Shown here: positions 17,654 to 26,193 of the stretch, piece by piece
How positions within the stretch are numbered: position 1 is the first letter of the stretch
Layout: every line of letters starts with the position of its first letter
Assembly: GCF_002159495.1 (NCBI RefSeq)
Contig: NZ_NFIT01000008.1
Coordinates: forward strand, 1-64,000
Source of the DNA: Olsenella sp. An293
GTDB lineage: Bacteria > Actinomycetota > Coriobacteriia > Coriobacteriales > Atopobiaceae
Length of the DNA stretch: 64,000 nt
Direction: 5' to 3'
Position numbers and translations under genes: made by a program
Notes under the pieces: model-generated
Database searches by the model: none
Seen by the model: the letters and a program-made list of their open reading frames with translations, nothing else
Told to the model about the DNA's origin: nothing

Positions 17654-17755
17654 GCGAGAAGGGCCTGCCCCCGCAAGGTCCGCCTCGAGTTCTTGCCACG
17701 CCCTTTGCGGCAAGCTGTCCGAGCGCCGGATCTTGTGGGGGCAAGCCCTTCTCGC
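17654..17755. repeat. variable-arm hairpin element, conserved core (copy D)
   Basis: 29-base arms (17654-17682 and 17727-17755, three mismatches, all allowing G-U pairing) enclose a core that reads CGAGTTCTTGCC ... TGCGGCAAGCTGTCCGAGCG. The core matches those at 43341, 53021 and 53151 although the arms differ. It lies just past the gatB stop, where it may also act as the operon terminator. The arm ends carry the frequent CGAGAAG word. Confidence 0.7.
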
Positions 17756-19263
17756 TACCCCTCGAGCCTCTCGGCGAGCATCTTGTTGAAGGCCTTGGGG
17801 TTGCCGGAGCCCTTGGCCGCCTTCATGCACTGGCCCACGAGGAAGCCGAGCACCTTCTTGTTGCCATCGCGGTACTGCTGGACCTGGTCGGTGCAGCGGC
17901 CGAGCACCTCGTCGACGATCGCGCCGAGCGCGCCCTCGTCCGTGGACTGGCGCATGCCGCGGGCGTCCACGTAGGCGACCGCGTCCTCGTCCGTGCCGTT
18001 GATCGCGTCGAGCACCTCGCGCGCCTGGGCGAACGTGAGCGCGTCCTCGGCGAGAAGGCCGGCGACGCCGCGGACCTGCCCCACGGTGAGGGCGTCGTAG
18101 CTCGGCGCGAGGTTGACCATGACGTTGGCCAGCGTGGGCACGTTCTTCTCGCCCACGCCCTCGAGGGCCTCCTCGAAGAAGGCGGCCACCTTGGGGTCGC
18201 CGGCGAGCTGGGCGGCGTCGGCGCGCTTGAGGCCGTAGTCGGCGACGTAGCGGTCGCGCTTGGCATCGGGCAGCTCGGGGATGCGAGCGCGGCAGCGGTC
18301 GATGAACTCGTCGGTGAGGTCGAAGGGCGCGAGGTCCGGGTCCGGGAAGAGGCGGTAGTCGTCCGCGGTCTCCTTGACGCGCATGACCACGGTGCGGCGG
18401 CGCGAGGGCTCCCAGTGGCGCGTCTCCTGGTAGACGATGCCGCCCTCCTCGAGGACCTCGGCCTGGCGGCAGATCTCGTACTCGAGCGCGTCGTGCAGGC
18501 TCTTGAACGAGTTGATGTTCTTCATCTCGGTCTTGGTGCCAAACTCCGTGGTGCCGCGACGACGCAGCGAGATGTTGCCGTCGCAGCGCATCGAGCCGCT
18601 CTCGAGCGAGCAGTCGGAGATGCCGAGCGTGAGGAAGGTCTGGCGCAGCTTCTCCATGAAGAGGCGCGCCTCCTCGGGCGTGCGCAGGTCGGGCTCGGTG
18701 ACGAGCTCGATGAGCGGGGTGCCGCAGCGGTTGTAGTCGATGAGAGACTCGGTCGCCGCGGTGATGCGGCCCTCCTCGCCGCCCACGTGCACCATCTTGG
18801 CGGCGTCCTCCTCCATGTGGATGCGCAGGATCCGGATGGGCGCGACGTAGCCGCCGTCGGCGTCCTTCTCCACGGTGGCGTCCGGGCGCTCCTTGGCGCC
18901 GGCGCCGGAGACCTCGAGGTCCAGGTGGCCGTGCATGCAGAAGGCCACGGGGCCCTGCGTGGTCTGGAAGTTCTTGGCCATGTCCGGGTAGAAGTAGTGC
19001 TTCCGGTAGAACATGGAGTGGCGCATGATCTCGCAGTTGGTGGCCAGACCCGCCATGACGATCGACTCGATGGCCTTCTCGTTGGGGACGGGCAGGGCGC
19101 CCGGCATGCCCAGGCACACGGGGCAGACGTTGGTGTTGGGCGGGTCGTCGTGGGAGAGGCGGCAGTTGCAGAACATCTTGGTCTCGAGCGTGGTGAGCTC
19201 GGTGTGGACCTCGAGGCCGATCACGGCCTCCCAGTCCCTGAGGACCTCGGCGAGCTTCTTCAT
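17755..19263 (-). CDS. gatB: aspartyl/glutamyl-tRNA(Asn/Gln) amidotransferase subunit B
   Basis: A 502-residue GatB, which phosphorylates and amidates mischarged Glu-tRNA(Gln) or Asp-tRNA(Asn) with ammonia from GatA. Hallmarks are WEAVIGLEVHTELTT at the N-terminus, CPVCLGMPG, the central DYNRCGTPLIELVTEPD and a YqeY-like C-terminal tail (GFLVGQCMKAAKGSGNPK). Its start overlaps the gatA stop by four bases (ATGA), so translation is coupled. Last gene of gatCAB. Confidence 0.95.
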   Translation of the reverse strand: MKKLAEVLRDWEAVIGLEVHTELTTLETKMFCNCRLSHDDPPNTNVCPVCLGMPGALPVPNEKAIESIVMAGLATNCEIMRHSMFYRKHYFYPDMAKNFQTTQGPVAFCMHGHLDLEVSGAGAKERPDATVEKDADGGYVAPIRILRIHMEEDAAKMVHVGGEEGRITAATESLIDYNRCGTPLIELVTEPDLRTPEEARLFMEKLRQTFLTLGISDCSLESGSMRCDGNISLRRRGTTEFGTKTEMKNINSFKSLHDALEYEICRQAEVLEEGGIVYQETRHWEPSRRRTVVMRVKETADDYRLFPDPDLAPFDLTDEFIDRCRARIPELPDAKRDRYVADYGLKRADAAQLAGDPKVAAFFEEALEGVGEKNVPTLANVMVNLAPSYDALTVGQVRGVAGLLAEDALTFAQAREVLDAINGTDEDAVAYVDARGMRQSTDEGALGAIVDEVLGRCTDQVQQYRDGNKKVLGFLVGQCMKAAKGSGNPKAFNKMLAERLEG

Positions 19264-20762
19264 GCGAGCTCACCCCCCTTCCCCACAAAGCCGGGCGCGA
19301 CGGGGGCCCCGCCGTCGGCCGAGTTGGACCGCTCGATCGCGCGCGCAAAGGTGAGCAGCCGCGCGTCGGCGAAGGCCGGGCCCTGCAGCTGAGCCGACAC
19401 GGGCAGACCGGTCGCCGCGCCCAGGCCCAGCGGCACCGAGACACCGCCGTTGCCGGCGATGTTGTTGGAGATCGTGAACATGTCCGACGCGTACATCTGC
19501 GTGGGGTCGGAGAGCTCGCCGAACTTGAACGCGGTGCGCGGCGCGGTCGGCATGAGGATGACGTCGCACTTCTCGTACGCGCGGGCGTAGTCGGCCGTGA
19601 TGAGCGTGCGGACCTGCTGCGCCGGGTAGTAGTACGTGTCGTAGACGCCGCTCGAGAGCAGATAGGCGCCCAGCATCTGGCGGCGCTTGGCCTCCTCGCC
19701 AAAGCCGTGCGCGCGGGAGAGCGAGGTCTGCTCGGCAAGGGTGGCCTGGCCGGGCTCCTGGTAGCCGTAGCGGACGCCGTCGAAGCGCGCGAGGTTGGAG
19801 AAGGCCTCGCACGGCGCGATCACGTAGTAGGCCGCGATCGCCGAGGCGATGTTGGGCAGCTCCACCTCGACGAGCTCGGCGCCCTGGTCGGCGAGTGCGC
19901 GGCCCGCGGCGGTGACGGCGTCGCGGACCTCGTCGGTGAGGCCTGCCGCCTCCATGAGCGCGGGCACGACGCCCACGCGGCGACCCTCAATGGAGTCATC
20001 GAGGTGCGCGAGGAAGTCCGTGGCGACGGGTTGACTCGTGGAGTCCCACGGGTCGCGCCCGCCGGCGGTGAGCGCGTTCATGGCCAGGGCCACGTCCTCG
20101 ACGCGCCGGCCGAAGGGGCCGACCTGGTCGAGCGAGGAGCCAAAGGCCACGACGCCGTAGCGGCTAACCGCGCCGTAGGTGGGCTTGAGGCCCACGACGC
20201 CGCACAGGGACGCCGGCTGGCGGATCGACCCGCCGGTGTCGGAGCCCAGGGAGATCGTGACCTCGCCGGCGGCGACGGCCGCGGCAGAGCCGCCCGAGGA
20301 GCCGCCGGGGACGCGCTCGGTGTCCCACGGGTTGGCGGTGGGATGGAAGGCCGAGGACTCCGTCGAGGAGCCAAAGGCAAACTCGTCCATGTTGGTCTTG
20401 CCCACGGGCGTGGCGCCGGCGTCGAGCATGCGCTGGACGCAGGTGGCCGTGAACGTGGACTCGTAGTTCTCGAGCATGCGCGAGGCGCAGGTGGTGCGAG
20501 TGCCCACGAGGTGCATGTTGTCCTTGAAGGCAACGGGCACGCCGGCGAGGGGTCCCAGCTTCTCTCCGGCGGCGCGGGCGCGGTCGGTGGCCTCGGCCGC
20601 GGCGAGCGCGAGGTCGGCGGAGACCTGCAGGAACGCCTTGACCTCAGGCTCGCGGGCCTCAATGGCATCGAGCGCGGCGCGGGCGACCTCGACGGCGGTG
20701 AAGTCGCCGGCCGCGACGCCCGCGGCGATCTGGCTCGCGGAGAGCTGGTCGAAGTTCGCCAT
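19260..20762 (-). CDS. gatA: Asp/Glu-tRNA amidotransferase subunit A
   Basis: A 500-residue amidase-signature enzyme that releases ammonia from glutamine for GatB. The catalytic triad region is clear: the lysine in GVPVAFKDNMHLVGT, then GGSSGGSAAAVAAGE and the serine-rich LGSDTGGSIRQPAS. The first base is shared with the last of gatC. Length and motifs are standard for GatA rather than a general amidase, and the flanking gatC and gatB confirm it. Confidence 0.95.
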   Translation of the reverse strand: MANFDQLSASQIAAGVAAGDFTAVEVARAALDAIEAREPEVKAFLQVSADLALAAAEATDRARAAGEKLGPLAGVPVAFKDNMHLVGTRTTCASRMLENYESTFTATCVQRMLDAGATPVGKTNMDEFAFGSSTESSAFHPTANPWDTERVPGGSSGGSAAAVAAGEVTISLGSDTGGSIRQPASLCGVVGLKPTYGAVSRYGVVAFGSSLDQVGPFGRRVEDVALAMNALTAGGRDPWDSTSQPVATDFLAHLDDSIEGRRVGVVPALMEAAGLTDEVRDAVTAAGRALADQGAELVEVELPNIASAIAAYYVIAPCEAFSNLARFDGVRYGYQEPGQATLAEQTSLSRAHGFGEEAKRRQMLGAYLLSSGVYDTYYYPAQQVRTLITADYARAYEKCDVILMPTAPRTAFKFGELSDPTQMYASDMFTISNNIAGNGGVSVPLGLGAATGLPVSAQLQGPAFADARLLTFARAIERSNSADGGAPVAPGFVGKGGELA

Positions 20763-21079
20763 TAGCGGTCACCCCCCTGGTCGCCGAGGATGGACGGGAC
20801 GCGGAAGCTGCGGTCGCGGGACGCGCCGGCGTTCGAGAGCGCCACGTCAACGGGCAGGTGACGCACCGCGTCGTCCGGCACGTCCTCCCCCATCACGTTG
20901 GAGAGGTCCCCGATGGGGTGGAACGTGGGCTCCACGCCCTCGAGGTCGTACTGGCGGATGGGATCGAGCAGCGCCACGGCGTCGTTCATGTAGACGGTCA
21001 TCTCGTCGAGCTCGGCGTCCGTGAGGGCGATCCGCGCGTAGTCCGCGATGCCCGCGACGTCTTCTCTGGTAAGGGGCAT
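20762..21079 (-). CDS. gatC: Asp/Glu-tRNA amidotransferase subunit C
   Basis: A 105-residue GatC, the small belt-like subunit that stabilises the GatAB complex. It has the family N-terminus LTREDVAGIADYARIALTDA and the DLEGVEPTFHPI segment, and ends with FRVPSIL. First gene of the gatCAB operon; ATG 21079 follows AGGAGG in the 5' gap. Confidence 0.93.
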   Translation of the reverse strand: MPLTREDVAGIADYARIALTDAELDEMTVYMNDAVALLDPIRQYDLEGVEPTFHPIGDLSNVMGEDVPDDAVRHLPVDVALSNAGASRDRSFRVPSILGDQGGDR

Positions 21080-21255
21080 GGGTCCTCCTATCTTGGCTGC
21101 GGCCTATTCTACGCCAGGGGCTGGCGGCGTGCGGAACCCTGTCGCAACATCGCAACCTTACGAAAGCGAAAGCCGGCGGTAAGGCACGTCGATGGCCCCG
21201 CGCGGTGTGCGCGACGAGAATGCAGGGCAAGGTAACGAGGATTAGGGAGGTTGCC

Positions 21256-21351
21256 GTGAAGAAGATCATCTTCATCGCCGTCGTGGCGATCGCCGCGCTC
21301 GCCGTCATCCTGGACGACGGGCGGCCGCGCCGCCGCTGGACCCGCGGCTAG
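21256..21351 (+). CDS. 31-residue single-pass membrane peptide
   Basis: GTG at 21256, preceded by TTAGGGAGG at ideal spacing, opens a 31-codon frame: KKIIFIAVVAIAALAVILDD, then a basic tail GRPRRRWTRG and TAG. It has a single hydrophobic helix with a Lys-Lys start and an arginine-rich end. The layout recalls the short actinobacterial membrane peptides such as the DLW-39 type, but the family's DLW motif is absent. It is divergent from gatC. The function is unknown; the ribosome site makes translation plausible. Confidence 0.5.
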   Translation: MKKIIFIAVVAIAALAVILDDGRPRRRWTRG

Positions 21352-21381
21352 GGCGCCGTGGCGCGCCGGCACGGCTGCGTG

Positions 21382-21613
21382 CCTGCAAAACAGGTCTTCG
21401 ATCCATATTTTTTGCTCGGCCAAAACAAAATGCCGCTTCGATCCATGACTTTTTGGCGCTCGGGGGCGTCGCAAAGCGACCGCCCACGACGTTTGCCCAG
21501 TTGACGGAAAGCCCGCCGCCACCCAGAACCCCGTTGCGCCCCATTTTTACATGGATCGAAGGCGGGTTTTGTTTTCTGAGGGGCGGCGTTATGGACCGAA
21601 GCTCGATTCTGCA
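21382..21613. repeat. ~232-bp imperfect foldback element with four TTCGATCCAT-type words
   Basis: This fills most of the gap between the small peptide and the BASS gene. The left 66 bases and the right 66 bases are imperfect inverse copies: TTCGATCCAT recurs at ~21398 and ~21437, and its reverse ATGGATCGAA at ~21551 and ATGGACCGAA at ~21591, with AAAACAAAA opposite TTTTGTTTT. The centre is GC-rich and contains smaller hairpins. No ORF looks coding. It has the look of a MITE or a decayed foldback. The rest of 21080-21647 holds only the peptide gene and the gatC promoter side. Confidence 0.55.
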
Positions 21614-21647
21614 GCAAGGTCGCGGGGCGACGGCGGGCGCGGGCGCC

Positions 21648-22610
21648 TCACGCCTCGCGCGGCGTGTCCTCGCGGCCCATCCGGCGCAGCGCCGAGCCAA
21701 ACCCCGCCGCCAGCACCTGCTGAAAGAGCGTCCCGATGACCACGGGAAACATCACCTCGCCGGGGAAGTACTCCCCCGCGATCACGGCGCCCGCCGAGAT
21801 GTTGCGCATGCCCACGAGATAGGTCATGGATGCGATCTGCGGGCGGGGAAGGCGCAGCGCCCGGGCAGCCACGAGGCCGAGCGCGTACCCGCACGCCGCG
21901 AAGGCGCAGATGAAGGCCGCCACGCACACGAGCTGGGGCGTGAGCGAGCGCACGTAGGGCGCCACGCCCGTGGCGTTGCAGAGGATCACCAGCACGAGCG
22001 CGATCTTGGCCGCCGGCGCGATGACCGGCGAGAGCTCGCGAGCCGCACGGCCGCGCGTGACGTCGTTGAGAGCCGTTCCCGCAAGCGCCGGCAGCGCGAT
22101 GGAGACGACCATCTCCCCCATCATGCGCGCGGCGTCCACCTCGACGACCTGCCCGAGCATCAGGTGCAACGTGAGCGGAATGGTGACGGGCGAGGCCACC
22201 GTGGAGACGAGGATCGTCGCCAGCGTGAGCGCCGGGTCGCCGCCGAGCATGTTGGTCCACATGGCCGAGATCACGGCGACGGGCACGCTGTACTCGAGCA
22301 CGATGCCGCAGACCAGGTTGGGGCTCTCACCGAAGAGCATCGTGCCGAGCGCGCACGCCGCGACCGGCATGACAATTGCCGTCAGGGCAAGGGCCACGGC
22401 CATCGGGGCCGGCCTGCGCACCACCCGCGTGAGGTTTCCCAAGGTGTTGGAGAGCGAGCTCTGAAACGTCATGAACGCAAACAGCGCCGTCACGGCGGGC
22501 TTGAGGACGCAGAGCTGGTCCGGGAAGAGCACGCCCAGCACCACGCACGCCGGCGAGACAAACGCCATGCGGCTCCCGATGAAGCCGCCGAGCCGCTTCC
22601 ACGCCTCCAT
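21648..22610 (-). CDS. BASS family transporter (bile acid:sodium symporter-like)
   Basis: A 320-residue, ~10-segment membrane protein: FVSPACVVLGVLFPDQ, ALFAFMTFQSSLSNTLGN, GIVLEYSVPVAVISAMW and the late YLVGMRNISAGAVIAGEYFP, which match the BASS family fold and its sodium-site region. Substrates in the family range from bile acids to pantoate, so the substrate is open. The start is uncertain: ATG 22610 has GGGAGG at slightly long spacing, while ATG 22655 has a weaker GAGAAG. Confidence 0.78.
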   Translation of the reverse strand: MEAWKRLGGFIGSRMAFVSPACVVLGVLFPDQLCVLKPAVTALFAFMTFQSSLSNTLGNLTRVVRRPAPMAVALALTAIVMPVAACALGTMLFGESPNLVCGIVLEYSVPVAVISAMWTNMLGGDPALTLATILVSTVASPVTIPLTLHLMLGQVVEVDAARMMGEMVVSIALPALAGTALNDVTRGRAARELSPVIAPAAKIALVLVILCNATGVAPYVRSLTPQLVCVAAFICAFAACGYALGLVAARALRLPRPQIASMTYLVGMRNISAGAVIAGEYFPGEVMFPVVIGTLFQQVLAAGFGSALRRMGREDTPREA

Positions 22611-22773
22611 GCCGCGAGGGACCTCCCGCCGTTGTCGCCAGCCAACCTGCGTCATGGTACTTCTCACCCGACGCGGCGCGCCCGCCCGTAACGCACCCGC
22701 AAACGAGCGCGCCTGAAAATGCCTCCAAGCTAGTAGGATTTGTTGCGGAGCGTCGGTTTTTCTCGCCCGGCCC

Positions 22774-22801
22774 TTGCCTTTAATTCCCCACTCATTAGTA
22801 T
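22774..22801 (+). promoter_or_regulatory. candidate promoter of the suf operon
   Basis: TTGCCT (22774-22779), a 16-base spacer and TAGTAT (22796-22801) lie 60 bases upstream of sufC. The surrounding AT-rich TTAATTCC ... ATGAATTAGG stretch is unlike the GC-rich neighbours and could also bind the Rrf2 regulator encoded at the operon's end. Confidence 0.4.
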
Positions 22802-22860
22802 GAATTAGGCTAGCGAATCAAGCGCGGACCCGCCGCGGCCCGCGAGGAGAAAGGCGGACC

Positions 22861-23667
22861 ATGGCATCCCAGCTACTCAACGTGAGCGCCCTCTCGGCGG
22901 GCACCGAGGACAAGCCCATCCTGCACAGCGTCGACCTTGCCGTGGGCGCGGGAGAGTGCCACGTCCTCATGGGCCCCAACGGCGCGGGCAAGTCCACGCT
23001 CGGGCACGTCATCATGGGCGACCCCGCCTATCGCGTGACCGGGGGCCGCATCGAGTTCGACGGCGCGGACGTGACCGAGCTCTCCGCCGACAAGCGCTCG
23101 CTCGCCGGCATCTTCCTCTCCTACCAGGCCCCCGTCGAGGTGCCCGGCGTGCCGCTCTACAGCTTCCTGCGCACCATCTGCCAGAAGCGCCCCGAGCTCA
23201 AGACCACCGCGCGCAAGTTCCGCACCCGCGTGGGAGAGATCGCCGACCAGCTCGAGCTCGACCAGAGCTTCCTCATGCGCGAGCTCAACGTGGGCTTCTC
23301 CGGCGGCGAGAAGAAGAAGATCGAGATGCTGCAGCTGCTGCTGCTCCAGCCCAAGCTCGCCATCCTCGACGAGACCGACTCGGGCCTGGACGTGGACGCG
23401 CTGGGCATCGTCTCCCGCGGCATCCAGGCCTATCGCGAGCAGGTGAGCGGCGCGCTCATCGTGATCACGCACAACACGCGCATCCTCGAGCGCCTCGAGG
23501 TCGACCGCACGCACGTCATGGTCAAGGGCCGCATGGTCGCCGAGGGCCCGGCCGAGCTCATCGCCCAGATCGACGCCAACGGCTTCGAGCGCTTCGAGCG
23601 CGGGGACGAGCAGGGCGAGGCGTGCGCCGAGTGTCCGGGCTGCCCCAAGGCCGGTGATGCCGAGTGA
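22861..23667 (+). CDS. sufC: SUF system ATPase SufC
   Basis: A 268-residue ABC-type ATPase that powers the SufBCD scaffold for iron-sulfur cluster assembly. Walker A GPNGAGKST at 38-46, signature GFSGGEKKKIEM, Walker B LAILDETDSGLD. The C-terminal tail ends in ECPGCPK, a short cysteine-containing extension that is not part of the usual fold. ATG 22861 follows GAGGAGAAAGG. First gene of sufCBDSU-rrf2. Confidence 0.95.
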   Translation: MASQLLNVSALSAGTEDKPILHSVDLAVGAGECHVLMGPNGAGKSTLGHVIMGDPAYRVTGGRIEFDGADVTELSADKRSLAGIFLSYQAPVEVPGVPLYSFLRTICQKRPELKTTARKFRTRVGEIADQLELDQSFLMRELNVGFSGGEKKKIEMLQLLLLQPKLAILDETDSGLDVDALGIVSRGIQAYREQVSGALIVITHNTRILERLEVDRTHVMVKGRMVAEGPAELIAQIDANGFERFERGDEQGEACAECPGCPKAGDAE

Positions 23668-25085
23668 GCGATCAGCGCCGTCGCACGCAGGTCGCCGACG
23701 TCAACCGCTCCCTCTACGACTTCACCAAGTCCGAGGAGGGCTACGAGCGCTACGACGACGGCCTGACGCCCGAGATCGTCCGCGCGATCTCCGAGAAGAA
23801 GGACGAGCCCGCCTGGATGCTCGAGATGCGCCTGCGCGCGCTCGACCTCTATCACGCGCGCCCGATGGCGCCCAACTGGGGCCCGAGCATCGCGGGCCTC
23901 GACCTGGACCACATCTCCACGTACGTCTCGCCCAAGACCAAGCAGGCCAAGAGCTGGGACGACGTGCCCGCCGACATCAAGGACACCTTCGAGCGCCTGG
24001 GCATCCCCGAGGCCGAGCGCGAGAGCCTCGCCGGCGTGGGCGCCCAGTACGACTCCGAGATCGTCTACCACAACATGCGCGACGACGTGGCCAAGCAGGG
24101 CGTCGTCTACACCACCATCGAGGACGCGCTGCACGACCCCCAGTGGGAGCCCGTCGTGCACGAGTACTTCGGCACGCTGATCCCGCCCACCGACCACAAG
24201 TTCGCGGCGCTGCACTACGCCGTGTGGTCGGGCGGCTCGTTTGTCTACGTGCCCGCGGGCGTGACGCTGCCCTACCCGCTGCAGAGCTACTTCCGCCTCA
24301 ACGCCGCCGGCGCGGGCCAGTTCGAGCACACGCTCATCATCGTTGAGCCGGGCGCCGACCTGCACTTCATCGAGGGGTGCTCCGCGCCCAAGTACTACGA
24401 GGCCAACCTCCACGCCGGCGCGGTGGAGCTCTTCGTGAAGGACGGCGCGCGCCTGCGCTACTCCACGATCGAGAACTGGTCCAAGAACATGTACAACCTC
24501 AACACCAAGCGCGCCACCATCGGGGCCGACGCCAAGATGGAGTGGGTCTCCGGATCCTTTGGCAGCCACGTGAGCTACCTCTACCCCACCACCATCATGG
24601 CGGGCGACCGCGGCAGCTGCGAGTTCACCGGCATCACGTTCGCCGGCGCCACGCAGGACCTCGACACCGGCTGCAAGGTCATCATGAACGGCGCGGACAC
24701 CACCGCCTCCGTCTCCACCAAGTCCATCTCCAAGGACGGCGGCGTCAACACGTTCCGCAGCTCCGTGGTCATCGGCCGCCATGCCGACCGCGCGCGCTGC
24801 TCGGTGAGCTGCCAGAGCCTCATGCTCGACGACATCAGCCGCTCCGACACCATCCCCGCGATGGACGTGCGCAACGCCACCGCGCAGGTGGGCCACGAGG
24901 CCACGATCGGCCGCATCTCCGACGACACGGTCCTCTACCTCATGAGCCGCGGCTGCTCGGAGGCCGAGGCGCGCACGCTCGTGGTCAACGGCTTTGCCAA
25001 CCCCGTCTCCAAGGAGCTCCCGATGGAGTACGCCGTGGAGATGAACAACCTCATCAAGCTCGAGATGGAAGGGGCGATCGGATGA
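23664..25085 (+). CDS. sufB: Fe-S cluster assembly scaffold SufB
   Basis: A 473-residue SufB, the core scaffold on which the cluster is built. Visible family blocks include HYAVWSGGSFVYVPAGV, FEHTLIIVEPGADLHFIEGC, NWSKNMYNLNTKR and the C-terminal HEATIGRISDDTVLYLMSRG. It begins at a GTG that overlaps the sufC stop by four bases, so translation is coupled. Confidence 0.95.
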   Translation: MSDQRRRTQVADVNRSLYDFTKSEEGYERYDDGLTPEIVRAISEKKDEPAWMLEMRLRALDLYHARPMAPNWGPSIAGLDLDHISTYVSPKTKQAKSWDDVPADIKDTFERLGIPEAERESLAGVGAQYDSEIVYHNMRDDVAKQGVVYTTIEDALHDPQWEPVVHEYFGTLIPPTDHKFAALHYAVWSGGSFVYVPAGVTLPYPLQSYFRLNAAGAGQFEHTLIIVEPGADLHFIEGCSAPKYYEANLHAGAVELFVKDGARLRYSTIENWSKNMYNLNTKRATIGADAKMEWVSGSFGSHVSYLYPTTIMAGDRGSCEFTGITFAGATQDLDTGCKVIMNGADTTASVSTKSISKDGGVNTFRSSVVIGRHADRARCSVSCQSLMLDDISRSDTIPAMDVRNATAQVGHEATIGRISDDTVLYLMSRGCSEAEARTLVVNGFANPVSKELPMEYAVEMNNLIKLEMEGAIG

Positions 25086-26191
25086 TGGCCGAGAAGAACG
25101 GCGCGCCCGCGGCGGCCGCTGACGCCACGACGCCCGAGGTCACGCTCGAGCGCGTCAACGTGGCCCCCGCGCAGACCTGGAACCGCCTGCGCACGAACGA
25201 CATCACGCTCACCGTGCCCGCACGCGGGCGCGCCGGTGACGTGTATTTCTCGCTGCCGCGCCTCTTCGAGGGCGTGGAGTGCGGGATGGGCCGGGCCGTG
25301 ACCGAGTGGGCGGAGTCCCAGGCCGCCGGCGCCCGCTACGTGGAGATCCCGCGCGGCGAGCGCCGCGCGGAGCCGGTCGTGGTCGCCGTGGGCACGGACG
25401 AGGTCGCCGACACCGGCGTCATGGTCCGCGAGGGCGCCGAGGTCACCATCGTCGTGGCCGCAGGGGCCGACGCAGGGGCCGAGAAGGACGGCGAGGCCGG
25501 CACCTCCGCGTCACTGCTGCGCGTGATCGCCGAGGCCGGCGCGCGCGTGCACCTCTACGAGTACGTGCTCGTGGGCGCGGGGCAGCAGCATCTCGAGAGC
25601 GTGGGCATCACCGCCGGGCGCGACGCGCGCGTCGACGTGCACCAGCGCCTGCTCGGGGGCGACACCGTCGCTCTGGGACTGGCCTGCGACCTGGCGGACG
25701 CCCGGGCGCGGATCGACCTCGACTGCCGCTATCACGCCGGCGGCTCCGAGGTGCTCGACATCAACGAGATCGTGCGCCAGCGCGGCCGTAACACCCGCTC
25801 CGAGCTCTCCTACTCCGGCGTCCTCGAGGACGCCGCCCGAAAGGGCCTTCGCACCACGATCGACCTCGTCCACGGCGCCAAGGGCGCGCAGGGCAACGAG
25901 GCCGAGACCGTGCTCGTGCTGGGCGACGACGTGGTCAACAAGACGCTGCCCACGATTCTGTGCGACGAGGACGACGTCGCCGGCAACCACGGCGCCACCA
26001 TCGGCTCGGTGAGCCCCGAGCAGCTGACCTACCTCGCCGACCGCGGACTCTCCCGCGAGGATGCCGAGCAGCTCTTCGTGCGCGCCCTCTACGAGGAGGC
26101 CCTCATGAACGCCCCCTGCCCCGAGGCCCGTCTGTTAATTGGGGACAGCCCCCAATTAACAGAAACTTTTGATGAGGTCGAGGAGGCGTGA
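25082..26191 (+). CDS. sufD: Fe-S assembly protein SufD, with a palindromic insert near its end
   Basis: A 369-residue SufB/D-fold protein that pairs with SufB. The conserved late block is DDVVNKTLPTILCDEDDVAG, then NHGATIGSVSPEQLTYLADR, followed by LFVRALYEEA. The N-terminal half is more divergent, as usual for SufD. It starts at ATG 25082 overlapping the sufB stop. A perfect 13-bp-arm palindrome (26132-26162) lies inside the frame and encodes about residues 351-360 (LLIGDSPQLT), ten codons before the stop. The frame is kept, so the insert is tolerated. Confidence 0.9.
   Translation: MMAEKNGAPAAAADATTPEVTLERVNVAPAQTWNRLRTNDITLTVPARGRAGDVYFSLPRLFEGVECGMGRAVTEWAESQAAGARYVEIPRGERRAEPVVVAVGTDEVADTGVMVREGAEVTIVVAAGADAGAEKDGEAGTSASLLRVIAEAGARVHLYEYVLVGAGQQHLESVGITAGRDARVDVHQRLLGGDTVALGLACDLADARARIDLDCRYHAGGSEVLDINEIVRQRGRNTRSELSYSGVLEDAARKGLRTTIDLVHGAKGAQGNEAETVLVLGDDVVNKTLPTILCDEDDVAGNHGATIGSVSPEQLTYLADRGLSREDAEQLFVRALYEEALMNAPCPEARLLIGDSPQLTETFDEVEEA
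26132..26162. repeat. AATTGGGGAC-type palindrome inside sufD
   Basis: CTGTTAATTGGGG (26132-26144) and CCCCAATTAACAG (26150-26162) are perfect inverse copies around ACAGC. The same AATTGGGGAC word forms the arms of the palindromes at 27887, 47101 and 48240. Confidence 0.8.
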
Positions 26192-26193
26192 CG

